Shown here: in pieces, positions 1 to 7,710 of the stretch | How the letters are laid out: each line of letters starts with the position of its first letter | How positions within the stretch are numbered: the first letter of the stretch is position 1 | Assembly: GCA_024695285.1 (NCBI GenBank) | Contig: JAILIM010000039.1 | Location: 6,919-70,918 of the forward strand | DNA: 64,000 nucleotides | Reading direction: 5' to 3' | DNA from: Bacteroidales bacterium | Lineage (GTDB): Bacteria; Bacteroidota; Bacteroidia; Bacteroidales; UBA932 | Made by a program: the position numbers and the translations under genes | Notes under the pieces: model-generated | The model's input: the letters and a program-made list of their open reading frames with translations, nothing else | Told to the model about the DNA's origin: nothing | The model's database searches: none

Positions 1-1
1 G

Positions 2-676
2 GAAGGCGAGATCAAGGCCATCGACAACGTGCTCAAGAACGCCAAGCACCCCTTCACAGCCATCATCGGAGGATCCAAGGTCTCCAGCAAGCTCGCAGTG
101 CTTGAGAACATGCTTGAGAAAGTCGATAACCTCATCATCGGCGGCGGCATGGGCTACACATTCATCAAAGCTGAAGGCGGCAAGATCGGCAACTCCCTCC
201 ACGAAGACGAACTCATCCCCCAGGCCCGGGAAATCATGGCCAAGGCCAAGGAGAAGGGTGTCAACATCTACCTCTCCGTCCAGACCCTCGTGGCCGACGA
301 TTTCAGCGCCGAAGCCCACACCCAGACTGTCCCGTCCCACGAGATTCCCGAAGGTTGGGAAGGCGTGGACGCCGGTCCCAAGTCGCTCGAGCGCTGGGGC
401 AAGGTAATCCTCGACTCCAAGACCATCCTCTGGAACGGTCCCGTCGGAGTCTTCGAGATCGCCCCGTTCGCCGGCGGCACCCTCAAGATAGCTGAATTCC
501 TGGCACAGGCCACCGAGAAGGGCGCATACACCCTCGTTGGCGGCGGTGACTCAGTCGCTGCCGTGACCCAGATGGGCTACGCAAAGAAGGTCAGCTACGT
601 CAGCACCGGCGGCGGCGCCATGCTCGAAGCCCTCGAAGGCAAGGAACTCCCCGGTATTGCAGCAATCAAGAAATAA
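2..676 (+). CDS. pgk: Phosphoglycerate kinase, 3' part (5' end outside window)
   Basis: C-terminal half of phosphoglycerate kinase, the cytoplasmic glycolytic enzyme that transfers phosphate from 1,3-bisphosphoglycerate to ADP. The reading frame is open from base 2, so the gene starts before the window; about 224 residues of a family that is usually near 400-420 are present. Visible family signatures are the AIIGGSKVSSK strand, the IIGGGMGYTF segment, WNGPVGVFE, and the nucleotide-binding GGGDSVAAV followed by STGGGAMLE near the C-terminus. The stop is only 7 bp before a small peptide gene, so read-through from pgk into that gene is possible. No damage is seen. Confidence 0.97.
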   Translation, partial: EGEIKAIDNVLKNAKHPFTAIIGGSKVSSKLAVLENMLEKVDNLIIGGGMGYTFIKAEGGKIGNSLHEDELIPQAREIMAKAKEKGVNIYLSVQTLVADDFSAEAHTQTVPSHEIPEGWEGVDAGPKSLERWGKVILDSKTILWNGPVGVFEIAPFAGGTLKIAEFLAQATEKGAYTLVGGGDSVAAVTQMGYAKKVSYVSTGGGAMLEALEGKELPGIAAIKK

Positions 677-683
677 GCATATT

Positions 684-827
684 ATGATCAAGAAAACAGA
701 GCGTTACAGCGCCCCTGAAGCAGAAATTCTCGAAGCCGGATTCGGGGATATTCTGTGTCAAAGCCCCCAGAGCGGGGAAGATGTCAACAACCCGGGCAAC
801 TGGTCCGGCTACAATGGTTGGAATTAA
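684..827 (+). CDS. 47-aa peptide with ILCxSP motif, upstream of a fimbrillin-like lipoprotein
   Basis: Small ORF of 47 codons. The N-terminus is basic and aromatic (MIKKTERYSAPEAEILE); the middle holds D-I-L-C25-Q-S-P, followed by a Gly/Asn/Trp-rich tail ending in SGYNGWN. There is no signal peptide or membrane segment. Small proteins of this general look (basic start, Y-x-x-P-E, then a Cys or Ala before Ser-Pro) are, from general knowledge, common in Bacteroidales beside surface lipoproteins, but I know of no assigned function. Two more copies occur at 50029 and 53983, each 8-14 bp before a lipoprotein, which supports real translation. It sits between pgk (7 bp) and the lipoprotein (12 bp). 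It could be a secreted or processed peptide, or a translated leader. Confidence 0.7.
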   Translation: MIKKTERYSAPEAEILEAGFGDILCQSPQSGEDVNNPGNWSGYNGWN

Positions 828-839
828 AATCGAAGCATC

Positions 840-3482
840 ATGAAGAAGATCTATACCATTGTATTCCTCGCCATAGCAGCTATGGCCGCATTTTCCTGCA
901 ACAAGGAAATCAAAGTGGACGGCAACGCTGCCCAAGGACCCAAGGTAGTCGTGGCCAGCACCGACCAGGACGTCACTCCCGACACAAAGACTTCGCTCAG
1001 CGGAGTGACCGTGCTCTGGAAATCAACCGACGCCGTGAAGGCAATCTCAGCCGACGGCGCGACCGTCACATCCAGCCGCACTTCCGTCAATGAAACCGGC
1101 AAGAAGGCAGAATTCACATTCGACGGCCTCACCGTCGCCGACGATATCCTCCTCCTCGCCTACCCGGCCGAAGCCGTGAGCGCCCTGGAAGCCAAGGCAA
1201 ACACCGTGACCGCTTCCATCCCCACCGTGCAGACCGCCACTCCCGACAGCTTTGCCGACGGAGCCAACGTCGCGGTCGCTGCCGGCCAGGTGGAAGTCCC
1301 CGTGTTCCGTAATATCGGCGGACTCCTGAGCCTCAAGGTCAATAACGAAGGCATCGCTTCCGTGAAGCTGCTCGCCAATGAGCCGCTGACCGGCGGCAGC
1401 GCCGTCATCTCCGCAGCCGCTCCCTACGATGTGCAGCTCACCGGCGGCACCGGTGAAGTGGAGCTCACCGGCGGCCTGAGGAACGGCGTGACCTACTACG
1501 CCGTCGTCTACCCCGGCACCTACACCGGCCTGCAGATCGTCATCACCGACGAAAAAGGACGCACGGCCACCTACAGCAACCCCAACACCCTGACCGTGGA
1601 GCGCAACGCCAACCTCTTCATCGCCGACATCACCGTCTCCGATGCCAAGTGGGAGACCGTCACCAAGGGTGCCACGTGGGAGTACACATTCACCGCCAAG
1701 GCCGTCACCGGATTCGGAGATGTGGAGCTTGCAGGCACCACCACCCAGAGCTGGAACATCACAGGCAACGGTGAGTACTTCGGCTACGACGGCACCAAGG
1801 GCCAGCAGCTGGGTTCCGGCTCCAAGCCCAACACGGCCCTCACCCTGAGCACCAGCTTCGGCAGCAGCTACGGGGTCTCCGACGTGACCATTAACACATC
1901 CGGCGCCAACAGCATCCAAGCGACCGTGTCCGTATCCGTGGGCGGCACCGCATTCCAGCTTGACGCCCCCACCGCGGTCATTACCGAAGCCGACCTGACA
2001 AACACGGCCACCGACTACAAATTCATTGCTCCCGACGGCCAGCTCCACACCGGCGAAATCGTGATTTCCTACGCGCAGACGAGCGCCAAGGCCATCTATG
2101 TGAAGAACATCACCGTCAACGCCGACACCCGCGAGCAGGTTGCAACCCCTGAGTTCAGCCCTGCTGCCGGAGTCGTTGCCGCAGGCACCGTGGTGACCAT
2201 TTCCACCACCACCTCAGGCGCGACTATCTACTACACCACAGACGGCTCCGACCCGACCACCTCGAGCACCCAGGGCACCAGCGTGACCATCGACGCAGCC
2301 AAGACCATCAAGGCCTTCGCCGTCAAGGACGGCATGCGTGACTCCGAAATCGCTACCGCAGCCTACACCGTCGGCTCCTCCAACGGCGACGGCTCCCTCG
2401 CGCACCCGTTCAACATCGCAGGTGCCAAGGCATATATCGACAACGGAGGTGCAGATGAAGTGTACGTTGCAGGTGTGGTTTCAAGCATTGTGAAGGCCTA
2501 CAACTCCGAATTCGGCAACGCCCAGTTCTGGATCTCAGACGACGGCAGCGCCGACGAGTTCGAAGCCTATAACTGCTACTTCCTCGAGAACAAATGGTGG
2601 ACTGATGCCAACACCCAGATCAAGGTAGGCGACGTCGTTATACTCTGCGGCAAGCTCACCAAGTACAGCACCACCTACGAGACATCCAACAAGAATGCCT
2701 ACCTGTACTCCCTCAACGGAAACACCGTCGATGACATTCCGACAATCTCGAAGACCGACATCACCGACGTGTCCGCCGACGGAGTCACCGGCCAGACCAC
2801 TACTGTCACCTTTACCAACAACAGCGGCTGGACCGCTTCCGTGACCCCTGACGGCACCGTCGTAACCTCAACGTCAATCGCCGGATCAACGATCACCTAC
2901 TCAGTGGCCAAGAACACTGGAGGCGTCCGCAACGGTTCCATCACCGTGAAACTCACCAACGACGCCGACAACACCCGCGTCCTCTCCGAGACCATCACGG
3001 TCAGCCAGAAGGCAGCCTCCGGCAGCAATTCCCATTCCTATGTCAAGGTGACTTCCACTTCCGACCTCACCGACGGCGACTACCTCATCGTATATGAAAC
3101 CGGCAGCGTAGCGTTCGACGGCGGGCTGAGTACATTCGATGCCACCAAGAATAATATTTCCGTCACGATCAACTCCGGAACCATTGAAGCTACAGACGCC
3201 GTGAACGCCGCCAAATTCACCATTGCCAGCGTGACAGATGGATACTCCATCAAGGGCGCCAGTGGCAAGTACATCGGTATAACGAGCTACGGCAATGGTC
3301 TGAAGACACTTGAAAGCGCCTGCACCAATAGTATTTCGATTGACAACGAAGGCAATGCGGTCATTACCGTGGAAACCACCGGAGGCACCATGACGCTGAG
3401 ATTCAACAAGGCAAGTGACCAGCTTCGCTTCCGCTACTTCAAATCCGGACAGCAAGCCATCCAGCTATACAAGTACCAGTAG
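840..3482 (+). CDS. Large multidomain surface lipoprotein (fimbrillin-like, CHB_HEX-like, OB-fold, BACON)
   Basis: Predicted outer-membrane lipoprotein of 880 aa. The signal peptide MKKIYTIVFLAIAAMAAFSC has its lipobox Cys at 20. Residues about 40-280 look like the fimbrillin-like fold seen in Bacteroidales surface proteins (TKTSL, VLWK, then a LAYPAEA stretch and FRNIGGLLSL). About 440-515 resembles the chitobiase/hexosaminidase C-terminal-type module (GATIYYTTDGSDPT). About 520-635 looks like the DUF6359 OB-fold type (VYVAGVVSSI, ISDDGS). About 640-725 is BACON-like, ending ETITVSQKA. The last 150 residues resemble a ricin-like tail domain (DGDYLIVYE). No catalytic domain is evident, so a binding or adhesive role is the best guess. 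It lies 12 bp after the small peptide gene and ends before a strong hairpin. Confidence 0.85.
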   Translation: MKKIYTIVFLAIAAMAAFSCNKEIKVDGNAAQGPKVVVASTDQDVTPDTKTSLSGVTVLWKSTDAVKAISADGATVTSSRTSVNETGKKAEFTFDGLTVADDILLLAYPAEAVSALEAKANTVTASIPTVQTATPDSFADGANVAVAAGQVEVPVFRNIGGLLSLKVNNEGIASVKLLANEPLTGGSAVISAAAPYDVQLTGGTGEVELTGGLRNGVTYYAVVYPGTYTGLQIVITDEKGRTATYSNPNTLTVERNANLFIADITVSDAKWETVTKGATWEYTFTAKAVTGFGDVELAGTTTQSWNITGNGEYFGYDGTKGQQLGSGSKPNTALTLSTSFGSSYGVSDVTINTSGANSIQATVSVSVGGTAFQLDAPTAVITEADLTNTATDYKFIAPDGQLHTGEIVISYAQTSAKAIYVKNITVNADTREQVATPEFSPAAGVVAAGTVVTISTTTSGATIYYTTDGSDPTTSSTQGTSVTIDAAKTIKAFAVKDGMRDSEIATAAYTVGSSNGDGSLAHPFNIAGAKAYIDNGGADEVYVAGVVSSIVKAYNSEFGNAQFWISDDGSADEFEAYNCYFLENKWWTDANTQIKVGDVVILCGKLTKYSTTYETSNKNAYLYSLNGNTVDDIPTISKTDITDVSADGVTGQTTTVTFTNNSGWTASVTPDGTVVTSTSIAGSTITYSVAKNTGGVRNGSITVKLTNDADNTRVLSETITVSQKAASGSNSHSYVKVTSTSDLTDGDYLIVYETGSVAFDGGLSTFDATKNNISVTINSGTIEATDAVNAAKFTIASVTDGYSIKGASGKYIGITSYGNGLKTLESACTNSISIDNEGNAVITVETTGGTMTLRFNKASDQLRFRYFKSGQQAIQLYKYQ

Positions 3483-3522
3483 CATGCGCAAAATCAAATA
3501 GCTGTCAATCAGCTATTTATCC

Positions 3523-3557
3523 AATTGAGGGAGGGTCTGGTTGACCCTCCCTCAATT
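3523..3557. terminator. Perfect 15-bp hairpin between convergent genes
   Basis: A perfect inverted repeat: AATTGAGGGAGGGTC, the 5-base loop TGGTT, then GACCCTCCCTCAATT. It lies between the end of the lipoprotein gene (3482) and the end of the convergent GHL10 gene (3597). Both stems end in AATT rather than a long T run. It most likely acts as a terminator in both directions. Confidence 0.7.
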
Positions 3558-3596
3558 ATATAATGCTCTAATACACAATCCGTTGACTTTGCGCCT

Positions 3597-5081
3597 TTAT
3601 TCTGCTGTAACCGGGTCTGAGGGAGCGGAATAGCGGCGTCCGCCGATGGAGAGGACGGTGTAGGTCTTGCCGGCAGAACCGGAGAAGCCAGTAGTCCTCA
3701 GTCGCTTGACGAGGCGGGCCTCCCAGACATGGGACGAAGCGCTGCGGCGCACAAGTTCAAAGACAGCATAGCCGCCGCTTGCTCCCTGGACGGCGTCCCA
3801 GCTGAGACGGCTGCCTGATACTGAAACAACCGGTGGGATCGGACGTGAAGCCACGTCCGGCCCCATTTCCGGGACCAGGCTTCCCCTCCCTGCGTAAATC
3901 TTCTGCCGGACGCAGAGGTTTAGCTCCTCCTTGAGTATGCTTTCGGTACGGAACCACACATGCCCCTTGCACCAGGAAGCGTTACGGCAGATGTCTATCT
4001 GCTTGATGAACTCGTCCACATACTGGAACTCACCGTTCTTGGCCTGGCTGTAATAGCTCGGCTCCATCTTGTAGGCAGCAATGCCCACATAGACCGGCAC
4101 GCTACCCACAAGTCCGTTCCAGTGCTCCAGCACCGTGTCGAAGGCGGCAAAGTCGCCGCGCTCCACTGTCCAGTATATCTGCGGCACCAGATAGTCCACG
4201 GTTCCGGCCTTGGCCCAACGGGCAGGGTCGGCGTACTGCGGCAGATAAAGGTCGGAGCGGCTACGGGGCGACACGCCGAACACGGCCTCCGGCCTGGCGG
4301 CATGGGTGGCTTTCCACAGCGCCTCCACGCTGGCGTCCACGTTGGAGAAACGCCACTCCTCCCTGTCCTTTCCGCCGCCGTACAGCGGATATGTAGATGT
4401 CTCCCAGCCTTTCTGGTCCTTGTTGTAGCCCGACGGATAAAAGTAGTCGTCGATGTGGAGTCCGTCGAATTCATAAGCTGTCATGAGTTCGGTGGCAATT
4501 TCGCCAAGGAAAGCGTGGGTCTCGGGCAGCGCCGGATCAAGATAGTAATTCTTGTCGTACTCTTTCACCAGGTTCTTCCGCGCCTTCACAGGGCTCAGCG
4601 CCGCATGGGTCTTTGACGTCGAGCCGATGCGGTAGGGATTGATCCAGGCGTGGATCTCGATGCCGCATTCATGAGCCGTCCGGACAGCCAGTTCCGCTGG
4701 ATCGTAGCCCGGATCGACACCCTCGGTGCCGTTCAGCACGGAGCTCCATGGCAGCAGCTTCGAAGGCCACAGCGCATCCATGTTGGAGCACACTTGGAAT
4801 ATGACGGTGTTGCAGCCGGCAGATGCCACGGCCTTGATGTAGTCGGTCAGTTCCTGCTTCTGCGCCTCGGCGTTCCCTTTCGTCTTGGGCCAGTCCGTGC
4901 CTGACACCGTGGCCAGCCACACTCCGCGGAATTCGTGTGTCAGCACAATCTTGTCTACAGCAGAATTGAATGCGTTCGGATCGTTCTTCGCCGGCTTTTC
5001 AGGCTCGATAGGGTCCTTCCCGCAAGCCAATACCACCAGCGCCATCGCAACAATAAAAAATCGTTTCAGCATAGTTGTCAT
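3597..5081 (-). CDS. GHL10-type (DUF187) glycoside hydrolase lipoprotein
   Basis: Predicted lipoprotein of 494 aa with lipobox LVVLAC (Cys 20), followed by a GHL10/DUF187 TIM-barrel domain (about residues 50-400). Characteristic segments are HEFRGVWLATVSGTDWP, ITVIFQV-like strand NTVIFQVCSNMDALW, HAWINPYR, the acidic DGLHIDDYFYP, and WFRTESIL. A C-terminal beta domain of about 80 residues looks like a fibronectin-type add-on. The family acts on polysaccharides or peptidoglycan-related glycans at the cell surface; the substrate cannot be told here. An in-frame alternative start (MLKRFF) lies 9 bp downstream and gives the same lipoprotein. It is divergent from rpsP, with a 108-bp gap holding the rpsP promoter. 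Confidence 0.9.
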   Translation of the reverse strand: MTTMLKRFFIVAMALVVLACGKDPIEPEKPAKNDPNAFNSAVDKIVLTHEFRGVWLATVSGTDWPKTKGNAEAQKQELTDYIKAVASAGCNTVIFQVCSNMDALWPSKLLPWSSVLNGTEGVDPGYDPAELAVRTAHECGIEIHAWINPYRIGSTSKTHAALSPVKARKNLVKEYDKNYYLDPALPETHAFLGEIATELMTAYEFDGLHIDDYFYPSGYNKDQKGWETSTYPLYGGGKDREEWRFSNVDASVEALWKATHAARPEAVFGVSPRSRSDLYLPQYADPARWAKAGTVDYLVPQIYWTVERGDFAAFDTVLEHWNGLVGSVPVYVGIAAYKMEPSYYSQAKNGEFQYVDEFIKQIDICRNASWCKGHVWFRTESILKEELNLCVRQKIYAGRGSLVPEMGPDVASRPIPPVVSVSGSRLSWDAVQGASGGYAVFELVRRSASSHVWEARLVKRLRTTGFSGSAGKTYTVLSIGGRRYSAPSDPVTAE

Positions 5082-5103
5082 ACGGCAAAAATAATCATTT
5101 TAA

Positions 5104-5134
5104 TTTGTAGAATAGCAAAGATTTACTACCTTTG
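5104..5134 (+). promoter_or_regulatory. Bacteroides-type promoter of rpsP-rimM
   Basis: A -33 box TTTG (5104-5107) and a -7 box TACCTTTG (5127-5134, consensus TAnnTTTG) are separated by 19 bp. It lies 55 bp before the rpsP start and points into the rpsP-rimM operon. Confidence 0.75.
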
Positions 5135-5189
5135 CAGTCCGCTCTCGGGTAGGGCGTACTAAAGTATTAATTAAACAAACAGATTCACA

Positions 5190-5756
5190 ATGGCTGTTAA
5201 GATTCGTTTACAGCGCCACGGTAAGAAGAATTTCGCATTCTTCCACATTGTTGTGGCAGACGCACGCGCCCCGCGTGACGGTCGTTACATCGAGCAGATC
5301 GGCTCCTACAACCCCAACACCAACCCCGCCACCATCCAGCTCAATTTCGAGCGCGCCCTGGCGTGGATCAAGGTCGGTGCAGAGCCCACTCTGACCGCTC
5401 GCCGCATCCTCTCCTATGAAGGTGTCCTCCTTCGCCACCACCTCGACGGCGGTGTTGCCAAGGGTGCCCTCACCCAGGAAGTTGCCGACAAGAAGTGGAA
5501 CGACTGGAAGGCTGGCAGGGATGCCAAGATCGAGGCCAAGAAGACCGGCTTGAAGAATGCCGCCATCGAGGCCAGGAAGACCGCAAAGGCTGAAGAGGCC
5601 AAGGTCAACGAGGCACGCGCCGAGGCTCTCGCCAAGAAGGCTGCAGAGCTCGCCGCCAAGGAAGCCGCCGAGAAGGCTGCTGCCGAGGCTCCCGCCGAAG
5701 AAGCTGCTGAAGCACCCGCAGAGGAACCCGTCGAGGAGACTCCCGCCGAGGCCTAA
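5190..5756 (+). CDS. rpsP: 30S ribosomal protein S16
   Basis: Small-subunit ribosomal protein S16. The conserved core is at residues 1-85 ([47 protein letters not shown]). The protein is 188 aa against about 80-90 in most bacteria; the extra C-terminal part is Ala/Glu/Lys-rich and ends in repeated PAEE-type units, as is usual in Bacteroidota. The tail is probably helical then disordered. The rimM start is 5 bp after the stop, so the two are co-transcribed from the promoter at 5104. Confidence 0.97.
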   Translation: MAVKIRLQRHGKKNFAFFHIVVADARAPRDGRYIEQIGSYNPNTNPATIQLNFERALAWIKVGAEPTLTARRILSYEGVLLRHHLDGGVAKGALTQEVADKKWNDWKAGRDAKIEAKKTGLKNAAIEARKTAKAEEAKVNEARAEALAKKAAELAAKEAAEKAAAEAPAEEAAEAPAEEPVEETPAEA

Positions 5757-5761
5757 GCATA

Positions 5762-6244
5762 ATGCTTCCGATAGCCAAAATTCTGAAATCCAACGGCATC
5801 GAGGGAGACGTCCTGATAGGACTGACCGGAATCGACGCCGAGGAAATCGAAACAACGGAACCGGTGTTCGTCGAATTCGACGGACTGCCGGTTCCCTTTT
5901 TCATTGAACGCATCACCCCTAAAGGCAACACCCGCGCCATAGTCCACCTCACGGACGTGGACAACCTGCATGACGCCGAAGAACTGGTGGGCCGCGAAAT
6001 CCTGCTCGACGCCGAGGACGAGGAGGACGACTTCGAAGACTTCACGGGCTGGACCGTCTGCGACAAAGGGCGCCGCATAGGCACCGTCACCGGCCTGGAA
6101 GACATCCCCGGCAACCCCTGTCTCTGTGTGGAGCCCTCGTCCGGCGCCGGCGAAGTCCTGATTCCCCTCCACGAAGACTTCATCATCTCCGCGGATCCCT
6201 GCACCAGGACCCTCACGATGTCTCTCCCTGAAGGGCTGTATTAG
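5762..6244 (+). CDS. rimM: Ribosome maturation factor RimM
   Basis: RimM, 160 aa, which helps assemble the 30S subunit head and binds S19. The N-terminal beta-barrel (IAKILKSNGIEGDVLI, then PVPFFIERI, AIVHLTDVDNLHDAEELVGREIL) is followed by a PRC-barrel domain (GWTVCDKGRRIGTVTGLEDIPGNP, EVLIPLHEDFI, LPEGLY). The pairing with rpsP is a classic arrangement. The stop overlaps that of the convergent SGNH-EEP gene by 4 bp, so no separate terminator exists between them. Confidence 0.97.
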   Translation: MLPIAKILKSNGIEGDVLIGLTGIDAEEIETTEPVFVEFDGLPVPFFIERITPKGNTRAIVHLTDVDNLHDAEELVGREILLDAEDEEDDFEDFTGWTVCDKGRRIGTVTGLEDIPGNPCLCVEPSSGAGEVLIPLHEDFIISADPCTRTLTMSLPEGLY

Positions 6245-7698
6245 AACTTCAGTACCGCTTCGATCGGATAGTGGTCGGAGATGTAGGCCTTGCCGTCGAA
6301 GGTGTCGTCTACGACCTTGAATTCTTCGGCAGAGGTGAAGCCTCGGTAGTAGATGTAATCGATAACCTTGCTCTCCATGAGGCCGAATCCGTTGAACGAC
6401 GGTTTGCCGGTCGTCACGGGCGCGTCGGTGCGGGCGTCATGCATTATCAGATTCACGCCGTTCAGGCATTCGTCGTCGGGGAACACGTTGAAGTCGCCGG
6501 TCAGCACAAGCGGCGCTCCGGGGCTCATCTCCCCTATCTTTTCCACTATCATCGCAAGGCCCTTGCGGCGGGCTTCGACTCCCCTGTGGTCCAGGTGGGT
6601 ATTGACAAAGAAGAAGTCACGGCCGGTGGCCTTGTGGCGCAAGTGGGCCCAGGTGGCGGTGCGGGGATACTTGGCATCCCAGCCCACTGAGGGCACGTCG
6701 GGCGTCTCCGACAGCCACCAGGTGCCGCCGGCAAGCAGTTCCAGCGCATCTTTCCTGTAGAACACCGACATACGCTCGCCCTTGTCGGCGCCGTCGTCGC
6801 GCCCCACTCCGAAGCCGCCGTATTCAGGGCAGCGCTTCAGGATGAAGGACTCCTGCTCCGGGTAGGCTTCCTGGATGCCGAACACGTCCGGGCGCTCGCT
6901 GCGGAGCATCGCGACCGTGGCGCTGCGGCGTTTCTTCCAGGCATTAGCGCCGTCCTTGGCGCCTGCGTTGCGTATGTTGTAGGACATCACGAGCACTGGC
7001 ACACCGGCAGCCTGGATTTCCGCGAAGACGCCGCCCAGCACCTCCTCCATGACCTTGTAGCCGGCCAGGTTGGGGTGGACGGCATCGGTGCGCAGCTCAG
7101 GCTGCATAGCGCCGTCGGGCGTCTTCATGGCCGTGTGGTAATCGGCAAGCGGGATGCCTTTCTGCGCGGCGTATCCGGTGATCATCGCGTTCAGCGAATC
7201 GATGCAGGGACGGGGGTCGCCGATGCTCTTGCGCCAGCCAATTTCGTGGGCCGGACAGAGAGTGCAGAGTATGGGGCGTATGCCGTTGTGGCGGGCAAGT
7301 TCCACCATCGAAACAATGTTCCCGAAGGAGTTTTCAACTTTGATATAGCCGTTGTTGCGGCCTATGTCGTTGATGCCGGCGAGGATGACCACGTAGTCCG
7401 GAGAAAGGTTCAGGACGTCGGCGCGGTAGCGGACCAGCATCTGCATCGTGGTCTGTCCGCTTATGCCCCTGCCGAGGAATCCGTGGCTCGCGAGCCACTC
7501 GGGGTCCTGCTTGGCCCAGCCGCGGGTTATGGAGTCACCGAAGAGCACGGCCAGCGGCTTGCGGGCCACCGTGGCGTTCTGCCCTGCATAATATGAGAAA
7601 CGGGCCCAGTCTTTTTCTGTCGGATCCTCTTTCTGCTGCGCCCCGGCCAGTCCGGCGCTAAGGACCAGCAGAGCCAGCGTGAGCAAATAATGCTTCAT
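6241..7698 (-). CDS. Secreted SGNH esterase fused to endonuclease/exonuclease/phosphatase domain
   Basis: A two-enzyme fusion of 485 aa with a Sec signal peptide (MKHYLLTLALLVLSAGLAGA, cleaved near residue 20). Residues about 45-230 are an SGNH/GDSL hydrolase: GDS with Ser 56, GISG at 78-81, GIND with Asn 110, and DAVH with Asp 205 and His 208. Residues about 235-485 are an endonuclease/exonuclease/phosphatase (EEP) domain: Asn 241, Glu 277 in IQEA, NTHLDH with His 368, GDFN at 401-404, and SDH at 474-476. All catalytic positions of both domains appear intact. It is 12 bp downstream of the nucleoside hydrolase fusion gene and is probably co-transcribed with it. The EEP half may be a nuclease or a phospho-diesterase; the esterase half may deacylate a glycan or lipid. 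Confidence 0.93.
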   Translation of the reverse strand: MKHYLLTLALLVLSAGLAGAQQKEDPTEKDWARFSYYAGQNATVARKPLAVLFGDSITRGWAKQDPEWLASHGFLGRGISGQTTMQMLVRYRADVLNLSPDYVVILAGINDIGRNNGYIKVENSFGNIVSMVELARHNGIRPILCTLCPAHEIGWRKSIGDPRPCIDSLNAMITGYAAQKGIPLADYHTAMKTPDGAMQPELRTDAVHPNLAGYKVMEEVLGGVFAEIQAAGVPVLVMSYNIRNAGAKDGANAWKKRRSATVAMLRSERPDVFGIQEAYPEQESFILKRCPEYGGFGVGRDDGADKGERMSVFYRKDALELLAGGTWWLSETPDVPSVGWDAKYPRTATWAHLRHKATGRDFFFVNTHLDHRGVEARRKGLAMIVEKIGEMSPGAPLVLTGDFNVFPDDECLNGVNLIMHDARTDAPVTTGKPSFNGFGLMESKVIDYIYYRGFTSAEEFKVVDDTFDGKAYISDHYPIEAVLKF

Positions 7699-7710
7699 TG
7701 TTGCTATAAC

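Noticed and set aside
1047..2048. 333-aa minus-strand ORF opposite the lipoprotein at 840
   Set aside because: Gly/Asp-rich reversed composition, no family motif; it is the shadow of the plus-strand gene with strong domains.
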